This document shows, in pieces, positions 53,411-60,587 of a stretch of DNA of 64,000 nucleotides. The stretch lies in assembly GCF_000787775.1 (NCBI RefSeq), contig NZ_BBPM01000013.1, positions 99,480-163,479 of the forward strand, written 5' to 3'. Origin of the DNA: Streptacidiphilus carbonis. Its GTDB lineage: Bacteria > Actinomycetota > Actinomycetes > Streptomycetales > Streptomycetaceae. The position numbers and the translations under genes are program-made. How positions within the stretch are numbered: position 1 is the stretch's first letter; every line of letters begins with the position of its first letter. The notes under the pieces were generated by a model. It ran no database searches. It saw nothing but the letters and a program-made list of their open reading frames with translations, and had not been told where the DNA came from.

Positions 53411-54412
53411 ATGGAGTTTCGTCATCTCGGCCGCAGCGGCCTGATCATCAGTGAGATCGCCTACGGCAACTGGCTCACCCACGGCTCCCAGGTCGAGGAG
53501 GACGCGGCCGTCGCCTGCGTCCGGGCCGCCCTGGACAGCGGGATCACCACCTTCGACACCGCCGACGTCTACGCCGAGACCCGGGCCGAGGCCGTCCTCG
53601 GGCGGGCGCTCAAGGGCGAGCGGCGCGAAGGCCTGGAGATCCTCACCAAGGTCTACTGGCCGACCGGTCCCGGCCGCAACGACCGCGGCCTGAGCCGCAA
53701 GCACATCATGGAGTCGGTCAACGGATCGCTGCGCCGCCTGCAGACCGACTACGTCGACGTCTACCAGGCCCACCGCTACGACGGCAGCGCCCCGCTGGAG
53801 GAGACCATGACGGCCTTCGCCGACGTGGTGCACTCCGGCAAGGCCCACTACATCGGCGTGTCCGAGTGGACCGCCGAGCAGATCCGCGCGGCGCACGCGC
53901 TGGCCCAGGAGCTGCGGATCCCGCTGGTCTCCAACCAGCCGCAGTACTCCGCGCTCTGGCGGGTCATCGAGGCCGAGGTGGTCCCGGTCTGCGAGGAGCT
54001 GGGGCTGGGTCAGATCGTCTTCTCCCCCATCGCCCAGGGCGTGCTGACGGGCAAGTACCTGCCCGGGCAGCCGGTGCCGGCCGGCTCGCGGGCCACCGAC
54101 GCCAACGGCTCCAACTTCGTCAGCCGCTACCTGGGCGACGACGTGCTGGAGCGGGTGCAGCAGCTGCGGCCGCTGGCCGACGAGGCCGGGCTGTCCCTGG
54201 CGCAGCTGTCGGTCGCCTGGGTGCTGCAGAACCCCAACGTCTCCGCGGCGATCATCGGCGCCTCCCGGCCCGAGCAGGTCACCGAGAACGTCAAGGCGGC
54301 CGGGGTGAGGCTGGACTCCGAGCTGCTGAAGAAGATGGACGCGGTGCTGGCCCCGGTCGCCGAGTTCGACCCGGCCCGGACCGCGGCGAACTCGCCGAAG
54401 GCCCGTCCCTGA
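53411..54412 (+). CDS. Aldo/keto reductase (YghZ/Kv-beta-like)
   Basis: A 333-residue NADPH-dependent reductase with a TIM barrel. The catalytic set is present: Asp and Tyr in FDTADVYAE, Lys in LTKVYWP, and His in YQAHRYDG. The NADPH end motif is IIGASRPEQVTEN. The substrate class (aldehydes or quinones) is broad and undetermined. The ATG lies seven bases after TAGGGT with no ribosome site, so the transcript may be leaderless. Confidence 0.94.
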   Translation: MEFRHLGRSGLIISEIAYGNWLTHGSQVEEDAAVACVRAALDSGITTFDTADVYAETRAEAVLGRALKGERREGLEILTKVYWPTGPGRNDRGLSRKHIMESVNGSLRRLQTDYVDVYQAHRYDGSAPLEETMTAFADVVHSGKAHYIGVSEWTAEQIRAAHALAQELRIPLVSNQPQYSALWRVIEAEVVPVCEELGLGQIVFSPIAQGVLTGKYLPGQPVPAGSRATDANGSNFVSRYLGDDVLERVQQLRPLADEAGLSLAQLSVAWVLQNPNVSAAIIGASRPEQVTENVKAAGVRLDSELLKKMDAVLAPVAEFDPARTAANSPKARP

Positions 54413-54490
54413 ACTGGCCTTCTTCTCAACTGTCGCAGCCGGGCCCTAAGGTGTCGTAGCCGACAGGTTGTGATCCACGAGGCGGGGGCA

Positions 54491-54823
54491 ATGCGGATTG
54501 ATCCAGGTGGTGGCGACGGGTTCTCGGTGGACCCGGCCAGTCTGTCCGGCGTGGCCGGGCAGGTCGGCCGGGCCTACGACGACTACGACGCCGTGATCGT
54601 GTACTTCTGCGGGGCGGACGTCCCGTCCGGCACCGAGCTGGGGCAGGACGGCGTCCCGGCCGCCTGGTCCGCGTTCGAGAGCGCCTGGGGATCCGAGCTG
54701 AGCACCACCAGCCTGGCCCTGGCCGAGCTGACCCGGAAACTTCAGGCCACGTCGGACAACTACCGGAACAACGAGGCCGCGCTGGCCTCGGGGATAGCCG
54801 GCGTCGGCGGTGGGCTGCGATGA
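54491..54823 (+). CDS. EspC/WXG100-like small protein, type VII secretion type
   Basis: A 110-residue, cysteine-poor protein with two predicted helices and a central AAWSAFESAWGSEL, close to the W-x-F-x-x-x-W-G pattern of the EspC/WXG100 families. The C-terminal stretch LTRKLQATSDNYRNNEAAL matches the ending of EspC-like ESX-associated proteins. Such proteins are secreted by type VII machines, usually as helical dimers with a partner. The ATG has GAGGCGGGGG upstream; GTG at 54470 is less likely. It overlaps the next gene by 4 bases (ATGA) and opens a four-gene cassette. Confidence 0.82.
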   Translation: MRIDPGGGDGFSVDPASLSGVAGQVGRAYDDYDAVIVYFCGADVPSGTELGQDGVPAAWSAFESAWGSELSTTSLALAELTRKLQATSDNYRNNEAALASGIAGVGGGLR

Positions 54824-56307
54824 GCTCGCTGTCCGACCTTCAGGACGCACTGAAGCAGATCCAGCAGGCGACGCCGATGATCGGGCGCTTCATGTTCGAC
54901 TCGCTCCCCGGGGCCATCGGCCAGGCCCTGGGGGTCCCCGGGCCGCCCGGGTCGGTGTCGGCCGTCAACGCCCAGGCCGACGACTACCGCAAGGCCGGGG
55001 CGCAGGCCTCGGTGGTGGAGACGGACCTGACCCATGTCAGCACCTCCGCGCTGCCCAAGGCCTGGACCGGACCCGTCGCCGAGACCGCCGCCCAGGCGGT
55101 CGCCTCGGTCGCGGCGGAGGTCGCCAACACCGTCACGGTGCTCGGCCAGGCCGCCGCGGCGATGGAGCAGTGGGGCGTCGAACTGTCCGCAGCGCAGGCC
55201 CTGGACCTTTCCGGCATCGCCGAACTGACGGCCGCTCAGCAGCAGCCGATGTCGGCGTTCGCCTCGGCCCAGCAGGCCGCGGTCAACGGCTGCCGGCTGC
55301 GCATCCAGGCGGCCACCAACTCCGCCGCGGGCGCGCAGACGCTCGCGAACCTGCTGACCCAGCTGGCGGCCCAGGCCCGGGCCGAGCGGGTCACCAGCGG
55401 GGCCGTCGACCCGCTCGGCGCGGTCGAGCTGGCCAACGCCTCCGGCGCCGGCGGCGACATCCTCAGTGCCGCCGAGCTCGGCCGGGCCTCGGCCCGGCTC
55501 GACTCGATGAGTCCCGCCGACCGCGCCGCGTTCGAGCAACTGCTGCAGAACGCCTCCTCGCCCGAGGAGGCCGCTTACCTCTGGCAGGCACTGGCGGCCG
55601 GGAACAGCGTCTCCCAGGTCCAGCAGTTCGACAGCGTCATCCACGCCCACGGCTCCGACCCGGACTGGCTCTACCAGCACCTGTCGCCGACGGTGCTGGA
55701 CTCGGCCGACCCGAGCACCGGCAACACCTACAGCCAGGGGGCGGTGAACGACTGCGTGGCCGCCTCGACCGTGGTCGCCGAGGCGAAGGTGAACCCGGTG
55801 CTGATGCTGCAGCTGAGCACCAGCAGCCTGGGTCTGCAGCAGGCGCTCCAGCAGGAGTACCTGAACCAGTACGACCTGGCCCAGCTCTCCGAGGGCAACC
55901 AGGACCCGCTGAAGAACCCCGCCGACCCGGACGGCGTGGGCCCCAAGGGCGTCGACTTCCTGGCCAACAAGGACCTCGGCTCGGTCACCGGGACCACGTA
56001 CCAGCCCGTGGACGTGAACTCCTCCTCGGACCGCCAGGCCACCGTGCCGCGGATCGAGCAGTCGGTCGCGTCCGGCGTGCCGGTGCCGATGGACATCGGC
56101 GGGGACGTCAAGCAGAGCGACGGCTCGACCAAGTGGGAGGGCCACCAGGTCATGATCGTCGGGGCCAGCGGCGACCAGCTGGAGGTCTACAACCCCTGGG
56201 GCTCCACCTCCTGGATCTCGACCTCGGACTACGTCAACGGGAATGTCGGCTCGATCACCGGCACCACCATGAACACCCCCTTCCACGTGGAGGTCCCGAA
56301 ACAGTGA
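54820..56307 (+). CDS. WXG100-type protein with C-terminal papain/C39-like cysteine peptidase domain
   Basis: A 495-residue protein. The N-terminal 290 residues are Ala-rich helices with a WXG-like WTGPVAETAAQAV segment, as in type VII effectors. From residue 300 the sequence fits the C39-like peptidase fold: catalytic Cys312 (AVNDCVAAS), His442 (EGHQVMIVG) and Asn458 (VYNPWGSTS), in the family order. No signal peptide is seen, consistent with type VII export. It starts within the stop of the EspC-like gene and overlaps the next by GTGA. I infer a secreted peptidase or toxin; the target is unknown and activity untested. Confidence 0.82.
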   Translation: MSSLSDLQDALKQIQQATPMIGRFMFDSLPGAIGQALGVPGPPGSVSAVNAQADDYRKAGAQASVVETDLTHVSTSALPKAWTGPVAETAAQAVASVAAEVANTVTVLGQAAAAMEQWGVELSAAQALDLSGIAELTAAQQQPMSAFASAQQAAVNGCRLRIQAATNSAAGAQTLANLLTQLAAQARAERVTSGAVDPLGAVELANASGAGGDILSAAELGRASARLDSMSPADRAAFEQLLQNASSPEEAAYLWQALAAGNSVSQVQQFDSVIHAHGSDPDWLYQHLSPTVLDSADPSTGNTYSQGAVNDCVAASTVVAEAKVNPVLMLQLSTSSLGLQQALQQEYLNQYDLAQLSEGNQDPLKNPADPDGVGPKGVDFLANKDLGSVTGTTYQPVDVNSSSDRQATVPRIEQSVASGVPVPMDIGGDVKQSDGSTKWEGHQVMIVGASGDQLEVYNPWGSTSWISTSDYVNGNVGSITGTTMNTPFHVEVPKQ

Positions 56308-56723
56308 ACGAGCAGGCCCGAGAGCAGGCCGGCCCCCGGAACGTCCGCTACGACGCGGAGCTGGCGGACCTCGACATCCCGGACGGCATCACCCGCGGGC
56401 TCTCCATGGGCGGAGCCGCACAGCGGTCGCTGTTCGCCGAGGTCGCCATCGCCGCCTCGCACCGGGCCGAGGAGATCGGAGTCGATCCGCTCGGCCTCGC
56501 CTTCCTGGCCCGGCACGTCCGCTCCGCGGGCGTCGGCCGCGCCGCCGAGCTGCCCGAGCCCCTGGTCGGCCCGGCCGGAACGGCCCTGGCCCGGGAGTGG
56601 CTGGCGGCAGCCCGTCCGGTGGCTGGCGACGTGGTGACCGACGACCTGTTCTCCCGCTGGCTGGCCGCGGTCGCCATGCTGCTGGCCTCCCGGCTGCGGC
56701 TGTACCGGGGCGGGGCCCGCTGA
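56304..56723 (+). CDS. Small helical protein of the cassette, unknown
   Basis: A 139-residue protein that I do not recognise. It is helical and Ala/Leu-rich, has no signal peptide and no Cys, and ends in a Trp-containing helix and a basic tail (WLAAVAMLLASRLRLYRGG). Its GTG overlaps the stop of the peptidase gene by four bases and its stop overlaps the next start by one base (TGATG). The tight coupling suggests it helps the peptidase, for example as a chaperone, or acts as a second protection factor. Confidence 0.72.
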   Translation: MNEQAREQAGPRNVRYDAELADLDIPDGITRGLSMGGAAQRSLFAEVAIAASHRAEEIGVDPLGLAFLARHVRSAGVGRAAELPEPLVGPAGTALAREWLAAARPVAGDVVTDDLFSRWLAAVAMLLASRLRLYRGGAR

Positions 56724-57199
56724 TGCGGCTGGTGCGGCGCAGGACCGCGTTGTGGATCGCGGTCGGCGCACTGGTGCTGGCGGGTGCCGGGGTCGGCACC
56801 GCTGCCCTGCTGCGGCACTCGGGGCCCGCTCTCCCGGCCACGGTGCTGGACGTGCCGGCCTTCCCCTCGCCGGGGGCGACCGCGCCCAGCGCCTTCCCGG
56901 CCGTCGAGGTGGCGCTGCGGCCGGGCCAGAGCTTCGGGATCCGCTACACCGTGCCGGACTACCCGGAGCAGTGGTCCATCGGCACCGCCGAGGACGCGGC
57001 CGTGCTGGAGCGGGGGAAGTCGATCACCGTGCAGCAGTCGCCCAAGGGCAATGTCGGCGGCTCGTCCAGCCATGTCCAGGTCTACCGGGCGCTCAGGCCC
57101 GGGACCACCCGCATCGTCTGGACCCTGGCCTGCGGCTCGCAGGTCTCCCCCTGCCACTCCACCGAGACCTACGACGTCACCGTGTCCGCCGGCTCCTGA
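56723..57199 (+). CDS. Membrane-anchored chagasin (I42)-like protein, putative peptidase inhibitor
   Basis: A 158-residue protein with an N-terminal anchor (RRRTALWIAVGALVLAG, about residues 5-28) and an exported beta domain from residue 50. That domain resembles the I42 chagasin family of cysteine-protease inhibitors: VALRPGQSFGIRY then DYPEQW (the NPTTGYxW region), GNVGGSSSHVQVYRALRPG (the GxGG loop and beta strand) and a closing strand. The third inhibitory loop is replaced by a possible disulfide loop (ACGSQVSPCHS). It is the last gene of the cassette. The similarity is by motif order only, so the call is tentative. Confidence 0.62.
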   Translation: MRLVRRRTALWIAVGALVLAGAGVGTAALLRHSGPALPATVLDVPAFPSPGATAPSAFPAVEVALRPGQSFGIRYTVPDYPEQWSIGTAEDAAVLERGKSITVQQSPKGNVGGSSSHVQVYRALRPGTTRIVWTLACGSQVSPCHSTETYDVTVSAGS

Positions 57200-57222
57200 G
57201 CGGCGGCCGGACGGACACGGTG
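57178..57222. terminator. Hairpin overlapping the end of the inhibitor-like gene
   Basis: CACCGTGTCCG and CGGACACGGTG are exact 11-base arms around the stop codon of the cassette's last gene, with extra GC pairing inside. It marks the cassette's end and lies 26 bases before the 3' end of the opposing gene. Confidence 0.75.
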
Positions 57223-57248
57223 ACCGTGCGGGGCCGGTTCGGCGCCGC

Positions 57249-57452
57249 TCAGGCCGCGTGCAGGCTCATCGGGCCGTAGACCTTCTCGCCGTCCTCCAGC
57301 AGCACCGCCTGGTCGATCCCCTCGTCGAGCAGATCCTTGTAGCTCTCGCCGATCCATGACTCGGCGTCGCCCTGGGTGGGGAACTCCTCGGTGCCGTTGG
57401 CCGAGGGCGTCACCGAGCCGTCGGCCTTCTCAAAACGCCACGTCCACACCAT
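57249..57452 (-). CDS. Small conserved protein (MVWTWRFEKADG type)
   Basis: A 67-residue protein of unknown function, beginning MVWTWRFEKADG and ending GEKVYGPMSL. It looks like a compact beta-alpha domain (ESWIGESYKDLLDEGIDQAVLLED). The ATG at 57452 has AAGGAG at the right distance; the longer frame to 57629 is not supported. It is common in streptomycetes, from memory. No motif for catalysis or metal binding. Confidence 0.82.
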   Translation of the reverse strand: MVWTWRFEKADGSVTPSANGTEEFPTQGDAESWIGESYKDLLDEGIDQAVLLEDGEKVYGPMSLHAA

Positions 57453-57649
57453 GCTGGGGCTCCTTCCGCCGGGGCTTCTCGTCCCTGCGCAGGTTACCCA
57501 GTCCGCCAGGCCGCGTAAGCCAGTGCGGCAGGCTCGTTGTCCTTGGCCGGCCTGGACCGCGACGGTGACCCGGGAACCGCGGCCCCGCCGGGCGCCACCT
57601 CCGGAATCTATGCTGGCCGGACACACCATCCAGACCTGGAGGCGGGTTT

Positions 57650-58282
57650 GTGCGGATCTACGCGGAACGTGAGCGGGACGGTCGCCGCCGCTACGGGATC
57701 GAGTTCGGCGGGCAGTCCGCGCGCGACGCTGCCGGGCCCCTGCGCACCCTGGTCCTGGGCGGCGCGCGCTCCGGCAAGTCGGTCACCGCAGAACGGATGC
57801 TGAGCCACCGCCAGGACGTGCTCTACGTCGCCACCGGCGGCCTGCGGGACGGGGACGCGGAGTGGGCGCAGCGGGTGGCGCTGCACCGCGAGCGCCGTCC
57901 CGCCTCCTGGCGGACCGCCGAGACCTGCGATCTGGAGCCGCTGCTGGCCGAGCGGGGCGCCCCGCTGCTGGTCGACTGCCTGTCGCTGTGGCTCACCGCC
58001 GCCATGGACGACTGCGGCGCCTGGGACGACGCGTCCTGGGCGGGCGGCGGCGAGGAGCGGCTGCGGGCCCGTACCGCCGGACTGGTCGCGGCCTGGCGGT
58101 CCTCGCAGCGCCGGGTGGTGGCGGTCAGCAACGAGGTCGGCAGCGGCGTGGTCCCCGCGACCGCGTCCGGGCGGCGCTTCCGGGACGAGCTGGGGCGGCT
58201 GAACGCGGCGGTGGCCGCGGTCTCCGACGAGGTTCTGCTGGTCGTCGCCGGGAGGAGCCTGCGGCTGGACCCCGATATGTGA
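57650..58282 (+). CDS. cobU: Adenosylcobinamide kinase / adenosylcobinamide-phosphate guanylyltransferase
   Basis: A 210-residue bifunctional enzyme of cobalamin (B12) nucleotide-loop assembly. The P-loop LVLGGARSGKS begins the conserved part at about residue 33, then YVATGGLRDGD, the HRERRPASWRT motif (guanylylated His) and VDCLSLWLTAAM. The 30-residue N-terminal extension is poorly conserved. The GTG start has GGAGGCGGG upstream. It leads the cobU-cobT-cobS group; no B12 riboswitch is visible upstream. Confidence 0.95.
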   Translation: MRIYAERERDGRRRYGIEFGGQSARDAAGPLRTLVLGGARSGKSVTAERMLSHRQDVLYVATGGLRDGDAEWAQRVALHRERRPASWRTAETCDLEPLLAERGAPLLVDCLSLWLTAAMDDCGAWDDASWAGGGEERLRARTAGLVAAWRSSQRRVVAVSNEVGSGVVPATASGRRFRDELGRLNAAVAAVSDEVLLVVAGRSLRLDPDM

Positions 58283-58322
58283 CCGCTGCATGCCGACCCG
58301 TTCGAACGGTAACGTTCCGCCG

Positions 58323-59588
58323 GTGAGTACCTTCGACCTCGACGAGTTCTCCGCGCTGGTGGCGCGCCCCGACGACGAGTACCGGCAGGCGGCCGAGGAG
58401 CGTTATCGCGCGCTCGGCCTGCCGCGCGGTTCGCTGGGCACCCTGCAGGAGTTGGGCGGCTGGCTGGCCGCCGTACAGGCCACGTGCCCGCCGGCGCCGG
58501 TACGCCGGGCCAGGGCGGTGCTGTTCGCCGCCGACCACGGCGTGGCCGCGCTGGGCGTGTCCGCCCTGCCGGCCGGCAGCACCGCCCGCCGGGTGCGCGC
58601 GGTGCTGGACGGCACCGCCCCGGTGAGCCTGCTGGCCGAGCGGTTCGGCGCCCGGGTGCGGGTGGTGGACATGGCCGTCGACGCCGACCCGGAGGAGTTC
58701 CCGGCCGAGGTGGTCCGGCACCGGGTGCGCCGCGGGTCGGGCCGGATCGACATCGAGGACGCGCTGACCCGGGAGCAGGCCGAGGCCGCGTTCCGGGCCG
58801 GGATGGCCGTCGCCGACGAGGAGGCCGACGCCGGCACCGACCTGGTGCTGCTGGGCGACATCGGCGTGGGCTCCACGACCGTGGCCGCGGTGCTGGTCGG
58901 CGCGCTGTGCGGGACCGACGCCGCGGCGGTCACCGGGCGCGGCTCCGGCATCGACGACCGGGTCTGGATGGTGAAGTGTGCGGCGGTCCGCGACTCGCTG
59001 CGCCGGGCCCGTCCGGTCCTCGGCGACCAGATGGACCTGCTGGCGGCGACCGGCGGCGCGGACTTCGCCGCGATGACCGGGTTCCTGCTGCAGTCCGCGC
59101 TGCGGCGCACGCCCGTGGTGCTGGACGGCGTGGTGTCAGCGGCCTGCGCGCTGGTGGCGCAGCGGATCGCGTTCCGGGCCCCGGAATGGTGGCGGGCCGG
59201 GCAGGCCACCGGGGAGCCGGCCCAGACCAAGGCCTATGAGCGGATGAGCGTGGAGCCGCTGCTGGAGCAGCGGGTGGCCCTCGGCGAGGGGCTGGGCGCG
59301 GTGATGGCCGTACCGGTGCTGCAGGCCGCCTCGGTGCTGCTGGCGGAGCTCCCGCTGGCCCCGGTGGAGGCCGCCGAGGCCGCCGAGGCCGCCGAGGCCG
59401 CCGAGGCCGCCGAGGCCGCCGAGGCCGCCGAGGCCGCCGAGGCCGCCGAACAGGCTGGGCCGGCCGAACCCGTGCAGACTACCGAAGCCGCAGAGAGTGC
59501 CGAAGCCACAGAGGGTGCCGAAGCCGCCGGGCCGGCCGCACCGCAGCAGCCCGCCGATCCGGCGGACCAGGACGGGGCCGCGGTGTGA
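58323..59588 (+). CDS. cobT: Nicotinate-nucleotide--dimethylbenzimidazole phosphoribosyltransferase with repeat tail
   Basis: A 421-residue enzyme that makes alpha-ribazole phosphate from dimethylbenzimidazole and nicotinate mononucleotide. The motifs are FAADHGVAALGVSA, LLGDIGVGSTTVA, the GRGSGIDD segment and ATGGADFAAMTGF. The catalytic Glu region is in the EPLLEQRVALGEG block. The core ends near residue 348, normal for CobT. It is followed by nine exact copies of Glu-Ala-Ala and a further Glu/Ala/Pro tail of about 45 residues. The GTG is seven bases after TAACGT. The stop overlaps cobS (GTGA). Confidence 0.95.
   Translation: MSTFDLDEFSALVARPDDEYRQAAEERYRALGLPRGSLGTLQELGGWLAAVQATCPPAPVRRARAVLFAADHGVAALGVSALPAGSTARRVRAVLDGTAPVSLLAERFGARVRVVDMAVDADPEEFPAEVVRHRVRRGSGRIDIEDALTREQAEAAFRAGMAVADEEADAGTDLVLLGDIGVGSTTVAAVLVGALCGTDAAAVTGRGSGIDDRVWMVKCAAVRDSLRRARPVLGDQMDLLAATGGADFAAMTGFLLQSALRRTPVVLDGVVSAACALVAQRIAFRAPEWWRAGQATGEPAQTKAYERMSVEPLLEQRVALGEGLGAVMAVPVLQAASVLLAELPLAPVEAAEAAEAAEAAEAAEAAEAAEAAEAAEQAGPAEPVQTTEAAESAEATEGAEAAGPAAPQQPADPADQDGAAV
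59367..59447 (+). repeat. Nine tandem copies of a 9-base unit in cobT
   Basis: GAGGCCGCC is repeated nine times without a single mismatch, coding for Glu-Ala-Ala nine times (residues 349-375 of CobT). Perfect identity at the DNA level, including third positions, points to recent expansion by slippage and to length variation between strains. Confidence 0.95.
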
Positions 59589-60379
59589 CGGACGGCCTGC
59601 GTTTCGCCTTCGGCACCCTCTCGGTGCTGCCGGTGCGGGTGAACCGGTGGGACCGGCCGACGGCGGGGCGGGCCATGCTTTGCGCGCCGCTGGTCGGCGT
59701 GGTGCTGGGGGCCCTGGCCGCGCTGCTGGGCGGCGGGCTGCGGTGGCTGCACAGCGGCCCGCTGCTGGCCGCCGTCGCCTGCGTGGCCGCACTGGCCGCG
59801 CTCACCCGCGGCCTGCACCTGGACGGCCTCGCCGACGTCGCCGACGGCCTGGGCAGCAACAAGCCGGCCGCCGCCGCGCTGGCGATCATGAAGGCCTCCG
59901 ACATCGGGCCCTTCGGCGTGCTGGTGCTGGTGCTCACACTTTTCACCCAAGTAGCCGCACTCGCCCAGGCGTTCGCGGTCGCGGGCCGGCTGGGGGCGTT
60001 CGGGGCGGTGCTGGCCGCCACCGCCGGACGGGCCGCACTGCTGCGCGGCTGCCTGCAGGGCACCCCCTCGGCCCGTCCCGACGGTCTGGGTGCGACCGTC
60101 GCCGGCACGGTGACACCCGCGTTCGCGCTGGTCAGCGGGGCCGCCGTGGTGGCGGTGCTGGGCGCGGGCGGCTGGGCGGCCGGCGGAGCGGACCCGGCCG
60201 GGCTGCGGCTCGCCGTGGGCGCGCTGCTCGCCCTGGCCTGCGGTCTGGCCTGTGCCGCAGTGCTGTTGGCGCACTGCGTCCGCCGGTTCGGCGGTATCAC
60301 CGGGGACGTCCTGGGTGCCATGGTGGAGACGGCGGCCACGGCCGCGCTGGTGGTCTGGAGCCTCTTCGCCGCAGCCTGA
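59585..60379 (+). CDS. cobS: Adenosylcobinamide-GDP ribazoletransferase (cobalamin synthase)
   Basis: A 264-residue multi-spanning membrane enzyme that joins alpha-ribazole to adenosylcobinamide-GDP as the last step of B12 assembly. The metal-binding GLHLDGLADVADGLG and the KASDIGPFGVL motif are intact, and about seven membrane helices are predicted. The GTG start overlaps cobT by four bases. The longer gap to pepA (208 bases) ends the cob unit. Confidence 0.94.
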   Translation: MTDGLRFAFGTLSVLPVRVNRWDRPTAGRAMLCAPLVGVVLGALAALLGGGLRWLHSGPLLAAVACVAALAALTRGLHLDGLADVADGLGSNKPAAAALAIMKASDIGPFGVLVLVLTLFTQVAALAQAFAVAGRLGAFGAVLAATAGRAALLRGCLQGTPSARPDGLGATVAGTVTPAFALVSGAAVVAVLGAGGWAAGGADPAGLRLAVGALLALACGLACAAVLLAHCVRRFGGITGDVLGAMVETAATAALVVWSLFAAA

Positions 60380-60587
60380 CGCAGCAGGCCGGAGGCGGTC
60401 TGAGATGCTGTCACCACAAGCCGGGGTGACGGACCTCGGTATGAGGGCAACAACATTCCAACATGCGGACTACCATGCTGGGCAGGCCGCTCGCGGTCTG
60501 GACAAGCACCCCTCACCCTCGCCCTCCTCAGCACCCCTCACACACGGACCGCGTGCCGAGGACCGCATACAGAACAGGACGCATTAC

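Noticed and set aside
54810..56303. Long reading in the frame of the 139-residue protein running through the peptidase gene
   Set aside because: It is low-complexity Arg/Gly/Ala-rich and motif-free, while the overlapping frame has the peptidase motifs and couplings.
57453..57649. Possible cobalamin riboswitch upstream of cobU
   Set aside because: I looked for the B12-box type conserved segment (GCCACTG) and found none.
59367..59447. Possible CRISPR-like array
   Set aside because: The units are contiguous 9-base coding repeats without spacers.
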